This document shows, piece after piece, positions 1 through 8,041 of a stretch of 64,000 bases of DNA. Origin of the DNA: Simiduia aestuariiviva (GTDB taxonomy: Bacteria; Pseudomonadota; Gammaproteobacteria; Pseudomonadales; Cellvibrionaceae); NCBI RefSeq assembly GCF_014192475.1, contig NZ_JACHXZ010000001.1, forward strand, positions 408,900-472,899, given 5' to 3'. A model generated the notes under the pieces. That model was not told the origin of the DNA, did not search any database, and saw only the letters and a program-made list of their open reading frames with translations. Made by a program: the position numbers and the translations under genes. Position 1 is the stretch's first letter. Every line of letters starts with the position of its first letter.

Positions 1-2
1 AA

Positions 3-656
3 ATTGAGTACGAAAAATTTGTGTTGCACGGCTGCGATATTTTGCGACAGATGCCGGGTATCGAACCCCGCGTTATCGCCGTGGTGAAAACCCATTGTGA
101 GCGCTTAAACGGCAGCGGCTTTCCCCAGCATTTACGCGGCGACAAAATTCCCATGCTCGGCAAAATTGCCGGCATTGTGACCTTCTACGATGACACCACC
201 AATCCGCGTGGAGAAGCATACCCGCTGGCGCCGTCCAAGGCGGTGGCAAAGTTGTATGAGCTGCGCGACGTGCAATTTCAGGAAGAGCTGGTGGTGGAAT
301 TTATTCGCGCCATCGGTCTGTACCCCACGGGCACCTTGGTTGAGTTGTCGACGGGCGAAGTCGGTGTGGTGGTTGAGCAGAACTTTGAACGTCGATTAAA
401 GCCCAAAGTAATGCTGGTGCTAGATGCCTGTAAGCATCAGTTGCGCAAACCTATCTTGTTGGATTTGGCCGAGGACGATCGCCAAAAGCAGGCGCTGATA
501 GATTCGGGTAAAAAGCGCCTGTCGGAAGTGGAAAAAATTGAAATTGCTCAAGATTTAGAGCCCGGAAGCTATGACATAGATATCGCCACAATTCGTGATG
601 AGTACCTATTCAAGCCAGAGAAAAAAGGCTGGCTGTCTGGGCTGTTCGGAAAATAG
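3..656 (+). CDS. HD-GYP-like domain protein, C-terminal part (5' end outside window)
   Basis: The frame is open from the window edge, so the N-terminus is missing. The visible 217 residues hold the end of an HD-GYP domain, the family that hydrolyses cyclic di-GMP. The signature reads HCERLNGSGFP where active members have HHE and GYP, followed by a loop FYDD that matches the family's late metal-binding Asp. The second His of the HHE metal site is therefore Cys and the GYP Tyr is Phe. A C-terminal extension of about 130 residues ends in a basic, hydrophobic tail (KKGWLSGLFGK). The motif changes make hydrolase activity uncertain; a degenerate c-di-GMP receptor is an alternative. A strong terminator follows the stop. 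Confidence 0.8.
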   Translation: MEYEKFVLHGCDILRQMPGIEPRVIAVVKTHCERLNGSGFPQHLRGDKIPMLGKIAGIVTFYDDTTNPRGEAYPLAPSKAVAKLYELRDVQFQEELVVEFIRAIGLYPTGTLVELSTGEVGVVVEQNFERRLKPKVMLVLDACKHQLRKPILLDLAEDDRQKQALIDSGKKRLSEVEKIEIAQDLEPGSYDIDIATIRDEYLFKPEKKGWLSGLFGK

Positions 657-670
657 TGAGTAGCGTGAAC

Positions 671-704
671 AAAAAAACGCCTGCATATTGCAGGCGTTTT
701 TTTT
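671..704. terminator. Bidirectional intrinsic terminator
   Basis: An A7 run, a 7-bp stem CGCCTGC/GCAGGCG with a 5-base loop and a T8 run form a symmetric terminator. It lies between the convergent HD-GYP gene and psd and can serve both. Confidence 0.9.
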
Positions 705-708
705 GGTT

Positions 709-1569
709 TTATACTTTGCGAATAATCTCGCCTAATTTTGTGCCCATCACCGTTGGCGTGCCAGCGCGATAGTCCTCGGACCAGTTCATGACGCCGGGGC
801 CAAAGACCACAATGGCCGTGCTGCCCAATTTGAAACGCCCCATTTCTTCGCCTTTTTTGAGCGCAACGGTTTGCTGCGTGTCGTACCGTGTACGTCGAAT
901 GGCGCGGCGGTAGGGCGTGACTTGACCAGCCCACACCGTTTCTATGGCAGCCACAATCATTGCGCCCACCAAAACCAGTGCCATGGGTCCCGCGTCGGTT
1001 TCAAAAAAGCACACCAGCCGTTCATTGCGTGCAAATAAACGGGGCACTTCATCTGCTGTGGCTTCATTCACTGAAAAAAGGTCGCCTGGCACATACACCA
1101 TTTCGATGAGCTTGCCTGCCAATGGCATGTGTACGCGGTGGTAATCTTTTGGTGAGAGATAAACTGTTGCAAATTTTCCACCCATGAATGGCTGGGCCGC
1201 TTCTGGATCGCCGCCCAACAATTCGGTAAGGCTGTAGTCTTGGCCTTTGGCTTGAAAAACCCGCCCTAATTCGACATCGCCCAACTGTGAAATGGCGCCG
1301 TCGGCGGGGCTCACAATGCTGTCGCTATCGGTGTCGATTGGGCGCATGCCGGGCTTGAGCGCGCGCGTGAAAAAATCGTTAAAGCAGGCGTATCGGGTGG
1401 GATCCTCTTCGAGCGCCTCGCTCATATTTACGTCGTAGCGGTCAACGAACCAGCGGGTGAAAGGGTCTTTAATCCAAGGAATGGGGGTTTCGGCCAGCCA
1501 GCCAGCGGCCCGCGATAGGGCGTGCTGGGGGATTAAGTACTGCAGGCTGGCAAAAAGTTTAGGGCTCAT
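709..1569 (-). CDS. psd: Phosphatidylserine decarboxylase proenzyme
   Basis: Converts phosphatidylserine to phosphatidylethanolamine at the inner membrane, the last step of PE synthesis. The 286-residue length is usual. The self-cleavage motif LGST lies near residues 248-251; cleavage between Gly249 and Ser250 would create the pyruvoyl group on the small alpha chain, leaving a 37-residue C-terminal chain. The conserved segment [11 protein letters not shown], typical of the beta chain, is present. It is the last gene of a leftward block rsgA, HDOD protein, sulfurtransferase, psd, and ends at the terminator shared with the HD-GYP gene. Confidence 0.96.
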   Translation of the reverse strand: MSPKLFASLQYLIPQHALSRAAGWLAETPIPWIKDPFTRWFVDRYDVNMSEALEEDPTRYACFNDFFTRALKPGMRPIDTDSDSIVSPADGAISQLGDVELGRVFQAKGQDYSLTELLGGDPEAAQPFMGGKFATVYLSPKDYHRVHMPLAGKLIEMVYVPGDLFSVNEATADEVPRLFARNERLVCFFETDAGPMALVLVGAMIVAAIETVWAGQVTPYRRAIRRTRYDTQQTVALKKGEEMGRFKLGSTAIVVFGPGVMNWSEDYRAGTPTVMGTKLGEIIRKV

Positions 1570-1587
1570 GTGGGTATCCGTAGCGGG

Positions 1588-2391
1588 TTATTGTTCGATC
1601 GGTGTCGATGGGTGGTTGCCCCATTCGCTCCACGAACCATCGTAGGCGCGAATGGAAAAGCCCAAGCTTTTGCCTACTAAGTAGGTAAAGCCGGAGCGGT
1701 GATGTGTTTGGCAGTGCGTAATGATGTCTTTGCCGCGCACTATACCAAGGTTTGCCAGTATGGCTTTGGCGTCGGAGCGAATGCGCAGTTGGCGCTGCTG
1801 GTCCATGAGTTGAGTCCACTCACAATTGGTGGCGCCGGGAATGTGGCCGCCCCGCTGGGCAAAGACTTTTTCGCCTCTAAATTCTGCGGGGCTGCGGGCA
1901 TCCCAAATCACCAATGACTCGTCTCCGAGGCGAGACACAATGTCATCGAGTGACATGGTGAAAGGTTTGGGGTGCAGGTGCAGTGTATGAGGTACCGGCG
2001 CAATGTGGGGCACCTCGGTTGTGAGTGGTAAGCCCTCCGCTTTCCAGGCGATCAGCCCGCCATTGAGGTAGGAATAGTTTTGATGGCCAATGACATCAAG
2101 CAGCCAAATAAATCGCCCCGCCCAGCCGCCGCCTTCATCGTCATACACCACAACGTGCGTGTCTGGCGTCAAGCCGAGTCGCTCAAACAGTGCATTTAGG
2201 TGGGCGGCATCGGGCAGCTTGCCCACCGCCGGCGGGGTATTGGCCATAATGGATTGGGGCGTAACGCTCACAGCCCCGGGGAGATGGCCTTGAGCATAGG
2301 ATTGCTCGTTACACAAATCGACAATGCGCAATGCGGGGTTGGCAAGCTCGGTGTGTAGATCAGCAGGTTCAATGATGAGTGGCAGCATCAT
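1588..2391 (-). CDS. Two-domain rhodanese-family sulfurtransferase
   Basis: Transfers sulfane sulfur from a donor such as thiosulfate or mercaptopyruvate to an acceptor. Two rhodanese domains are visible: an N-terminal one (about residues 8-125) lacking the catalytic Cys, and a C-terminal one (about 145-260) with the active loop CQTHHRSG, catalytic Cys227. The domain-end motif LNGG and the DARSPAEFRG segment are typical. The loop differs from the CGSGVTA of E. coli SseA, so the physiological donor cannot be read from it. The gene lies 18 bases upstream of psd, so co-transcription is likely. The protein begins Met-Met and either codon could start. Confidence 0.88.
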   Translation of the reverse strand: MMLPLIIEPADLHTELANPALRIVDLCNEQSYAQGHLPGAVSVTPQSIMANTPPAVGKLPDAAHLNALFERLGLTPDTHVVVYDDEGGGWAGRFIWLLDVIGHQNYSYLNGGLIAWKAEGLPLTTEVPHIAPVPHTLHLHPKPFTMSLDDIVSRLGDESLVIWDARSPAEFRGEKVFAQRGGHIPGATNCEWTQLMDQQRQLRIRSDAKAILANLGIVRGKDIITHCQTHHRSGFTYLVGKSLGFSIRAYDGSWSEWGNHPSTPIEQ

Positions 2392-2458
2392 GGGGCTCCC
2401 TGAATTAGAAAGACGTCATTGTAATGGAATGTGCTCAGTGCACCAGTGCGAACTCAGC

Positions 2459-4036
2459 TTAACTTGCAGCGCGACGCTGGACCTTGCGCGCCAATCGCGC
2501 GATGGCTTTTTGCGCCGCCTGTGCCAAACGCTTGCATGCCTGAACTCGTGGCGGTGATAGATCAGCTTCGGCGGCCAGCAAAATGGCGATGGGCTTCTGC
2601 CCGAGAAACAGCGAGATCAATATCGCGTCTCGCTCAGCGAGCGCTTCGCTGAGTGGCGTGGGCATTTGTGCCAGTAGCGCAGATCGATTGTCGGTGTTGA
2701 TCAATACGGCCGCGGGCTTGGCGCTTAGGCGTTCAAGCAGCGTGCTCTGCGCTAGTTTGTCGGGCAGCAACGCGTGCTGATCGAAAGGGCATTTGAATTG
2801 CCAGCTTTCCGCCTGAGTATTTACTAGCAGGCCACCTTGCTCCATGCCCATGCCATGTTGCAGCGTGTTAGTAGTGGCCTGAAAAATGGTGTTCAACGAG
2901 GAGAGTGCCGCCGAGCCCTCCGCCAAAGCCTTGAGGCCCGCACGAACTAAATCGGGGTCAATGAAACGGTTGTCTAGCAGGCGTGAAGGCGCGCCGGTAG
3001 CCTGCGCGGCCTCGGCTTGATTCGCGGGCGCTTTCGATTCCGCCGATGTTTGTGGTCGCGGCAGCGAATAGATGGGCAGATCCGCAAATCGTGGCCAGTG
3101 GCACAGCAGTCGCCGCGCTGGGTGCTCGTTGACTAGCGCTGGGTGAATACTGGGCAGTTGGGCGGCACAGCTATGCAGCAGCGCGCCAACGGTGTGGGAG
3201 TCACAGTGAAGTAAGTGCGCTAGCCAATCTTGAACGCGCCGGGTGCGCGTATCGCTGGGGGCCGCGTAAAAGCGGCTGACCAATTGCTGAATCAGCAATA
3301 ATGTCAGCGATTGTCGTTGGCTTAACGCCGCGGGGAGGTGTCGACGAGCATTGCGCGCCAGTGGCAACAGCGCCTGTTGGAACTGCTGTGCAGACAGCCC
3401 GAGCGCCTCTCGCAAGCTGTGCGGTAGGGGTTGTTGCTTCAGTGCGCTGGTGAGCCAAGGTGTGAGTTGGGTACCAAAAACCAACGCCTCGGCTTTGCGT
3501 GGTCCAATGTGAGGGTTTAAGGCGAGGCCATTGCAGAGCGATTGCTCTTTTGCCGCATAGTGCCAGCGCAGCCACTGGGGAAGATCGCTGAACAGTGCCG
3601 CGAAATAGACATTGGCAGATGCCAAGCCTGCGCTCGCGAGCGGCAGTCGCTGTGCCAATTGCCCTCGCAATAAGCTCTGTTGTAATTGTCGCCAATAGGC
3701 GGGCAAGGGCTCGTCAGCGACGGGCAGCTTGTGCAAAATTTGGCTGACCTGTGGAAACCCCAATAAGCTGATCAGATGGCTTAAGCCATGCACTTCATTG
3801 CCGGCTGGGGTGAGTAAGCGGTTGGCCCGCAGGAAAAAGTGCAGGCAGGCGGCTGGATCTTGGGCGAGGGCGCGCGCCACCTGATCGGCGCTGCTATTGG
3901 GTGCGCGCAGCGCAGTGTGTATGCGGTCAAAACTGCCCGGCAACAACGTCAGTCCCGCCAGAGACAGGCGCTGATGCCAGTGATCGGCCCCTTTCGGGGC
4001 GCTCAACTTGATGGGTTCTGGGGCGCGTCGCTTCAT
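2459..4036 (-). CDS. HDOD-domain protein with C-terminal GAF-like region
   Basis: The first about 200 residues resemble an HDOD domain, a non-catalytic relative of HD hydrolases found in signalling proteins; the stretch around LPGSFDRIHTALR and the helices after it fit. The C-terminal third (from the LLDNRFIDPDLVRAG segment) resembles GAF-type regions attached to HDOD proteins and ends in a basic helix. ATG 4036 is chosen because the longer frame from 4102 would run into rsgA. Leu/Ala/Gln-rich composition and weak motif conservation make the exact role unknown; signalling is inferred from family only. It lies between rsgA and the sulfurtransferase gene. Confidence 0.75.
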   Translation of the reverse strand: MKRRAPEPIKLSAPKGADHWHQRLSLAGLTLLPGSFDRIHTALRAPNSSADQVARALAQDPAACLHFFLRANRLLTPAGNEVHGLSHLISLLGFPQVSQILHKLPVADEPLPAYWRQLQQSLLRGQLAQRLPLASAGLASANVYFAALFSDLPQWLRWHYAAKEQSLCNGLALNPHIGPRKAEALVFGTQLTPWLTSALKQQPLPHSLREALGLSAQQFQQALLPLARNARRHLPAALSQRQSLTLLLIQQLVSRFYAAPSDTRTRRVQDWLAHLLHCDSHTVGALLHSCAAQLPSIHPALVNEHPARRLLCHWPRFADLPIYSLPRPQTSAESKAPANQAEAAQATGAPSRLLDNRFIDPDLVRAGLKALAEGSAALSSLNTIFQATTNTLQHGMGMEQGGLLVNTQAESWQFKCPFDQHALLPDKLAQSTLLERLSAKPAAVLINTDNRSALLAQMPTPLSEALAERDAILISLFLGQKPIAILLAAEADLSPPRVQACKRLAQAAQKAIARLARKVQRRAAS

Positions 4037-4059
4037 TCCCCAAGCATAGTCGACGGCCG

Positions 4060-5103
4060 TTAACCGTGTGGGTGTTCTAAGCTCGCGAGAATCATTTCGC
4101 AACTGTCAAAGCGCGAGCGAGTGATTTGACCGTCGGCGACGGCGGCGTGCAGCGCACAGCCCGGTTCCTGTTGGTGTTTGCAATCGCGAAATTTACAGTG
4201 GCCCAGAAATTCGCGAAATTCGCGAAACCCGTGCAGCACGTCCTCCGGCTCCATGTGCCACAGGCCAAATTCCCGTATGCCTGGCGAGTCGATCAAATGG
4301 CCGCCCGACGGAAAGTGATAGAGGTGCGCGGTGGTGGTGGTGTGGGTGCCCTTCTGCGTGGCCTCAGACAGGCCGCCAACGCGAATATCGTAACCGGGTA
4401 GCAGACTGTTAATGAGCGATGACTTGCCTACGCCCGACTGGCCCACGAACACACTTGTGTAATTGGCCAGATAGCGCGTCAGCTGGTCGATATTTTCACC
4501 CGTCTCGGTGGACACGCACAGGCAGTCGTAATCTAAATCCGTGTAGCGCGCCTCTAGCCAAGCCATTTTCTCGCGGTTGCTATCGTCTATGCGGTCAGAC
4601 TTGTTAAAAAGAACCAGCGGCGTCAGTTCAAGCGCTTCGGTGGCTACGAGGTAGCGGTCGATGAGGTTGGCGTGGGGTTCGGGGTAGGGCGCGGCGACAA
4701 TGATGATGCGGTCGATATTGGCGGCGATGGTTTTCAAGTCGCCATAGGGATCGGGCCGCTGCAACTGTGAGTGCCGCGGCTGCACGGCCACAATGACACC
4801 GGCATCTTTGCCGCGCCGCCAAACTACCTTGTCGCCGGTGACCAGTGAGCCGAGATTGGCGCGAAAGTGACAGCTCACCACCTCGCCCTCGGCAGACCCC
4901 TGATCGGCCTCTGCGCCGATGGATTCAACTTCTACCCGCTTGCCGTAGTGAGCCACCACCAAACCAAATTCCTCTGGCCCTAGACTGTCGTCGAGTAGCT
5001 GTTGATCCGCCTTGGCGTCGCGCTTGCTGGCGCGCTCGCTGCGCTCTTTTTGGATTTTTTCGATGCGCCACGCTTGGCGGCGGTTGAGCTTGCGTTTACT
5101 CAT
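4060..5103 (-). CDS. rsgA: Ribosome small subunit-dependent GTPase A
   Basis: Circularly permuted GTPase that acts in late 30S subunit maturation. The OB-fold region is near residues 60-115. The permuted motif order is clear: G4 NKSD at 167-170 comes before G1 GQSGVGKSS at 221-229 and G3 DSPG at 272-275. The C-terminal zinc site has C303, C308, H310 and C316. The N-terminal 35 residues are highly basic, as usual for rRNA contact. Length 347 is normal. It is divergent from orn, an arrangement common in gammaproteobacteria. Confidence 0.97.
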   Translation of the reverse strand: MSKRKLNRRQAWRIEKIQKERSERASKRDAKADQQLLDDSLGPEEFGLVVAHYGKRVEVESIGAEADQGSAEGEVVSCHFRANLGSLVTGDKVVWRRGKDAGVIVAVQPRHSQLQRPDPYGDLKTIAANIDRIIIVAAPYPEPHANLIDRYLVATEALELTPLVLFNKSDRIDDSNREKMAWLEARYTDLDYDCLCVSTETGENIDQLTRYLANYTSVFVGQSGVGKSSLINSLLPGYDIRVGGLSEATQKGTHTTTTAHLYHFPSGGHLIDSPGIREFGLWHMEPEDVLHGFREFREFLGHCKFRDCKHQQEPGCALHAAVADGQITRSRFDSCEMILASLEHPHG

Positions 5104-5201
5104 GGTGCAGGGTCATCGTGCGGGCGCCTCGGGCATTGCCTTGCTAAACTGTGGGGCACATTGTAAAACGTGCGCCTTTAAAAAAATACGAGCATCTACC
5201 T

Positions 5202-5750
5202 ATGAGCCAAATTGCCGACGATAACCTGATCTGGATTGACCTTGAAATGACCGGCCTTGAGCCCGATACGGATGTAATCATCGAAATTGCTACCATCGTG
5301 ACTGACTCTCAACTCAACGTCCTGGCGGAGGGGCCGGTATTTGCCGTACATCAAAGCGATGCGGCGCTGGCGGCAATGGACGAGTGGAATACCAACCAGC
5401 ACGGTAAATCCGGCCTGACTCAGCGGGTAAAAGATAGTAAAACATCTGCGGCCGAGGCCGAGGCAGCCACCATCGCTTTTTTGGAGCAGTGGGTACCCAA
5501 GGGCAAGTCGCCCATGTGCGGCAATTCCATCTGCCAAGATCGCCGATTTTTAGTGCGTGGTATGCCTGCACTGGAGCGCTATTTCCACTATCGCAATTTA
5601 GATGTGAGCACACTGAAAGAGCTGGCGCGTCGCTGGGCGCCGGAAGTGTTGGCGGGCGTCAAAAAATCCAGTAGCCATCTGGCTATGGACGACATCAAAG
5701 ACTCCATTGCCGAGCTGCAGCACTATCGCAAAGAATTTATTAAGTTCTAA
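5202..5750 (+). CDS. orn: Oligoribonuclease
   Basis: 3'-5' exonuclease of the DEDDh family that degrades short oligoribonucleotides, including pGpG from cyclic di-GMP breakdown. The first motif [13 protein letters not shown] supplies the first Asp and Glu, [12 protein letters not shown] the middle Asp, and [11 protein letters not shown] the final His and Asp. ATG 5202 gives the usual 182-residue protein beginning [13 protein letters not shown]; the frame can be extended 17 codons upstream but that part is not conserved in style. Divergent from rsgA. Confidence 0.97.
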   Translation: MSQIADDNLIWIDLEMTGLEPDTDVIIEIATIVTDSQLNVLAEGPVFAVHQSDAALAAMDEWNTNQHGKSGLTQRVKDSKTSAAEAEAATIAFLEQWVPKGKSPMCGNSICQDRRFLVRGMPALERYFHYRNLDVSTLKELARRWAPEVLAGVKKSSSHLAMDDIKDSIAELQHYRKEFIKF

Positions 5751-5768
5751 TCGCGGCCAATGATTCTT

Positions 5769-5809
5769 GCAGCACCTCAATAAGGTGCATTCAGCACCTT
5801 ATTGCTGCT
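5769..5809. repeat. Strong hairpin downstream of orn
   Basis: A perfect 11-bp stem CAATAAGGTGC/GCACCTTATTG (5778-5788 and 5794-5804) with a 5-base loop, extended by a pairing of GCAGCA with TGCTGC across a 3-base bulge. There is no T run on either side, so it is not a classic intrinsic terminator, although it may stabilise the orn 3' end. The rest of 5810-6029 shows no gene I can support. Confidence 0.6.
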
Positions 5810-6029
5810 GCTCATTTCGAGATTTGGCCATCAAATTCCTAATTAATATTGCCGGCGCGAGTGCGATCTTCACCGCTGCGTCGGCGACGGGGGAAAGTGA
5901 TGTATTCGCTGCAACATCAAGCAATGAGCCGCACAATGGGTTGGTGAAGCAAGGGAAGGCTCAAGATGCCAATGCAGAGCGAACACTGTTAAACTGAGGC
6001 TCTATTTCGATGAGTGGTTGCCAACACCG

Positions 6030-6785
6030 ATGCCTCACCTTCTCTTGGTTATAGTGTTACTGCTGCCTATTTCGCTCTCTGCCGCTGAATCTACCTCGGT
6101 ACCCGCCAAGCCACCGCTTATATTTGTCTACGATAGTTATCTCATTGAGCCCTACGTCTTTATACACAACGGGCATATCACCGGCGGTATTTATTGGGAA
6201 CTAGCCCAGCTTATTGGTGCGCAATTACAGCAACCCATTCAGTTTCAGCGCTCGCCACGACGACGCATGGAGCAATTTCTAGCCGAGGGGCGGGCTCATG
6301 TTCTACTGCTTACTAACCCCGCCTGGATGACGGCGCCCGAGGCATTGTCCTGGACAGTGCGAGTCAGTAGAGAGAAAGATGTCATCGTGCAAGCGCAAGG
6401 CCGGCGTTTTGACATGCATTCGCTCGACAATTTGTTGGGCAAGCGATTGGGGACGGTGCAGGGTTATCAGTATCAAGGCTTCGCTGAGGAGCCCTACCTC
6501 AGTCTAATAATTCGCGACGACGCCAAAAGCATACCCACTAATTTTACCCGGCTGTTGCGCGCCAGATTGGACGCCTTGATCGCGCCCGATATCGTCGTGG
6601 GTTATCTCTTTAAAGAACAATATGACCCTAACGCATTTCATGTGGTGCAAACGTGGAGCATGGAACACGACATTTTTAGTGCAGTGTCCCCTAAGTCTCC
6701 CGTTAGCGCTGAGCAGCTTTCAGACGTGTATCGAAAGTTGCACCAGGAACGCAAATTAGAGGAAGTTTTTAAGAAGTATCGCTAG
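6030..6785 (+). CDS. Periplasmic solute-binding protein, family 3-like
   Basis: A hydrophobic N-terminus ending in SLSAAES resembles a signal peptide, although basic residues before the hydrophobic core are missing. The mature part resembles amino-acid-type solute-binding proteins of the SBP_bac_3 fold: an early strand with PPLIFVYDSY, a GGIYWELAQLIGAQL segment matching the usual 'G-hydrophobic-E/D-hydrophobic' helix, and a hinge near LGKRLGTVQGYQY. No permease or ATPase gene lies nearby, so an orphan sensor or periplasmic binding role is possible. ATG 6030 is preferred over TTG 6018. Ligand unknown. Confidence 0.75.
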   Translation: MPHLLLVIVLLLPISLSAAESTSVPAKPPLIFVYDSYLIEPYVFIHNGHITGGIYWELAQLIGAQLQQPIQFQRSPRRRMEQFLAEGRAHVLLLTNPAWMTAPEALSWTVRVSREKDVIVQAQGRRFDMHSLDNLLGKRLGTVQGYQYQGFAEEPYLSLIIRDDAKSIPTNFTRLLRARLDALIAPDIVVGYLFKEQYDPNAFHVVQTWSMEHDIFSAVSPKSPVSAEQLSDVYRKLHQERKLEEVFKKYR

Positions 6786-6834
6786 CTAAATGAGTGGCTT
6801 TGGAGAAGTTGCGCCTATTATTACACGCTTGAAA

Positions 6835-7974
6835 TCACCACTCTCGCTCACTGTTTTTGATTTTTCTTTTGCGTTTTCTATCTACGTTGCGTTGCTGCAT
6901 TAGGGCCCAGTCGATGTGCTCGCGCACCATGTCAGTGGCGTGCTCTCGGGCGCGCTGTAAATGTTCAATGATTTCTGCGCTGTGCGGCGCATTGCCGAGG
7001 CCAATGGCAAGGTTGCGCTGCCAGCTTTCATAGCCGGTGCGGCGCAGCGGTGAGCCGGCGGTGCGGTCTAAAAACTCTTGTTCGGTCCATTGAAATAATT
7101 CCACGAGCTTGGTGCTGTCTAGTTTGTGACGCGGCAGAAAATCGATTTCCTGCGTTAGGCTGGCGTATTTATTCCAGGGGCAAATGGCTTGGCAGTCGTC
7201 ACAGCCGAACACGCGATTGCCCATGGGTTCGCGAAACTCTTCCGGAATTGGGCCTTTATTTTCGATGGTTAAGTAGGAGATGCAACGCCGAGCGTCTAGT
7301 TCGTAAGGGCGCGGAAAGGCATCGGTGGGGCAGACTTTTAAGCAGGCGGTGCACTCCCCGCACTCGTCTGCCTGCGGGTTGCTGTCGAGCGGAAGCGGTA
7401 GGCAGGTGAGCACCTCTCCCAAGAAAAACCAGCTGCCGGCTGCTCGATTGATGATCAGCGTGTGTTTGCCCTGCCAGCCTAAGCCCGCTTTTGCTGCCAG
7501 TGGTTTTTCGCTCACTGGCGCGCTGTCGACGAAAGCGCGGTGTTGAAAGCCCTGAGGCAGCGGGATGCCCAAGGCTTCTGCGCGCAGTTCGATGAACGCG
7601 GCCAATTGGCTGAGACGCTTGCGGATCAGTTTGTGGTAGTCGCGACCGAGGGCGTAGCGCGATATGTAGGCAGTTTCACCATCTTTCAGCGCAGCGATTA
7701 ACTGGGTGTCACCGGGCAAATAGTCCATGCGCAGGCTGATGGCACGAGTGGTGCCCGGCAGCAGTTGATCGGGGCGGGTGCGCATATCGCCATGATCGGC
7801 CATCCACGCCATGTTGCCGTGATAGCCTTTGTCGAGCCAATCGTGTAATCGTTGGTGCGCCTCGGTGAGGTCGATGTCGGCAATGCCAATCTGCTGGAAG
7901 CCCAAGCGCAGTCCCTCTGCTTTGAGTTCGCTGGCCAGTTGCGCCAGTGCGGTGGTTTGCTGGGAGTCTGCCAT
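6835..7974 (-). CDS. queG: tRNA epoxyqueuosine(34) reductase
   Basis: Reduces epoxyqueuosine to queuosine at the wobble position of GUN-anticodon tRNAs, using cobalamin and two 4Fe-4S clusters. Both cluster motifs are visible: CGECTACLKVCPTDAF and CDDCQAICPWNK. The N-terminal segment with FQQIGIADIDL and the HGDMRTRPDQLLPG stretch are typical. ATG 7974 (379 residues) is chosen because the longer frame from 8043 would overlap the divergent nnr start. The C-terminus ends in a very basic tail. The gene is divergent from nnr, with only 67 bases between starts. Confidence 0.96.
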   Translation of the reverse strand: MADSQQTTALAQLASELKAEGLRLGFQQIGIADIDLTEAHQRLHDWLDKGYHGNMAWMADHGDMRTRPDQLLPGTTRAISLRMDYLPGDTQLIAALKDGETAYISRYALGRDYHKLIRKRLSQLAAFIELRAEALGIPLPQGFQHRAFVDSAPVSEKPLAAKAGLGWQGKHTLIINRAAGSWFFLGEVLTCLPLPLDSNPQADECGECTACLKVCPTDAFPRPYELDARRCISYLTIENKGPIPEEFREPMGNRVFGCDDCQAICPWNKYASLTQEIDFLPRHKLDSTKLVELFQWTEQEFLDRTAGSPLRRTGYESWQRNLAIGLGNAPHSAEIIEHLQRAREHATDMVREHIDWALMQQRNVDRKRKRKIKNSEREW

Positions 7975-8041
7975 TGTTCGTGTGCTGCCTATGCCTTTTA
8001 CGTATAATTCTGACAGATTTTTCACCTGCACGAGATAACGC

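Noticed and set aside
5767-5997. 76-residue plus-strand ORF after orn
   Set aside because: It starts inside the orn hairpin, has no ribosome site and unusual composition.
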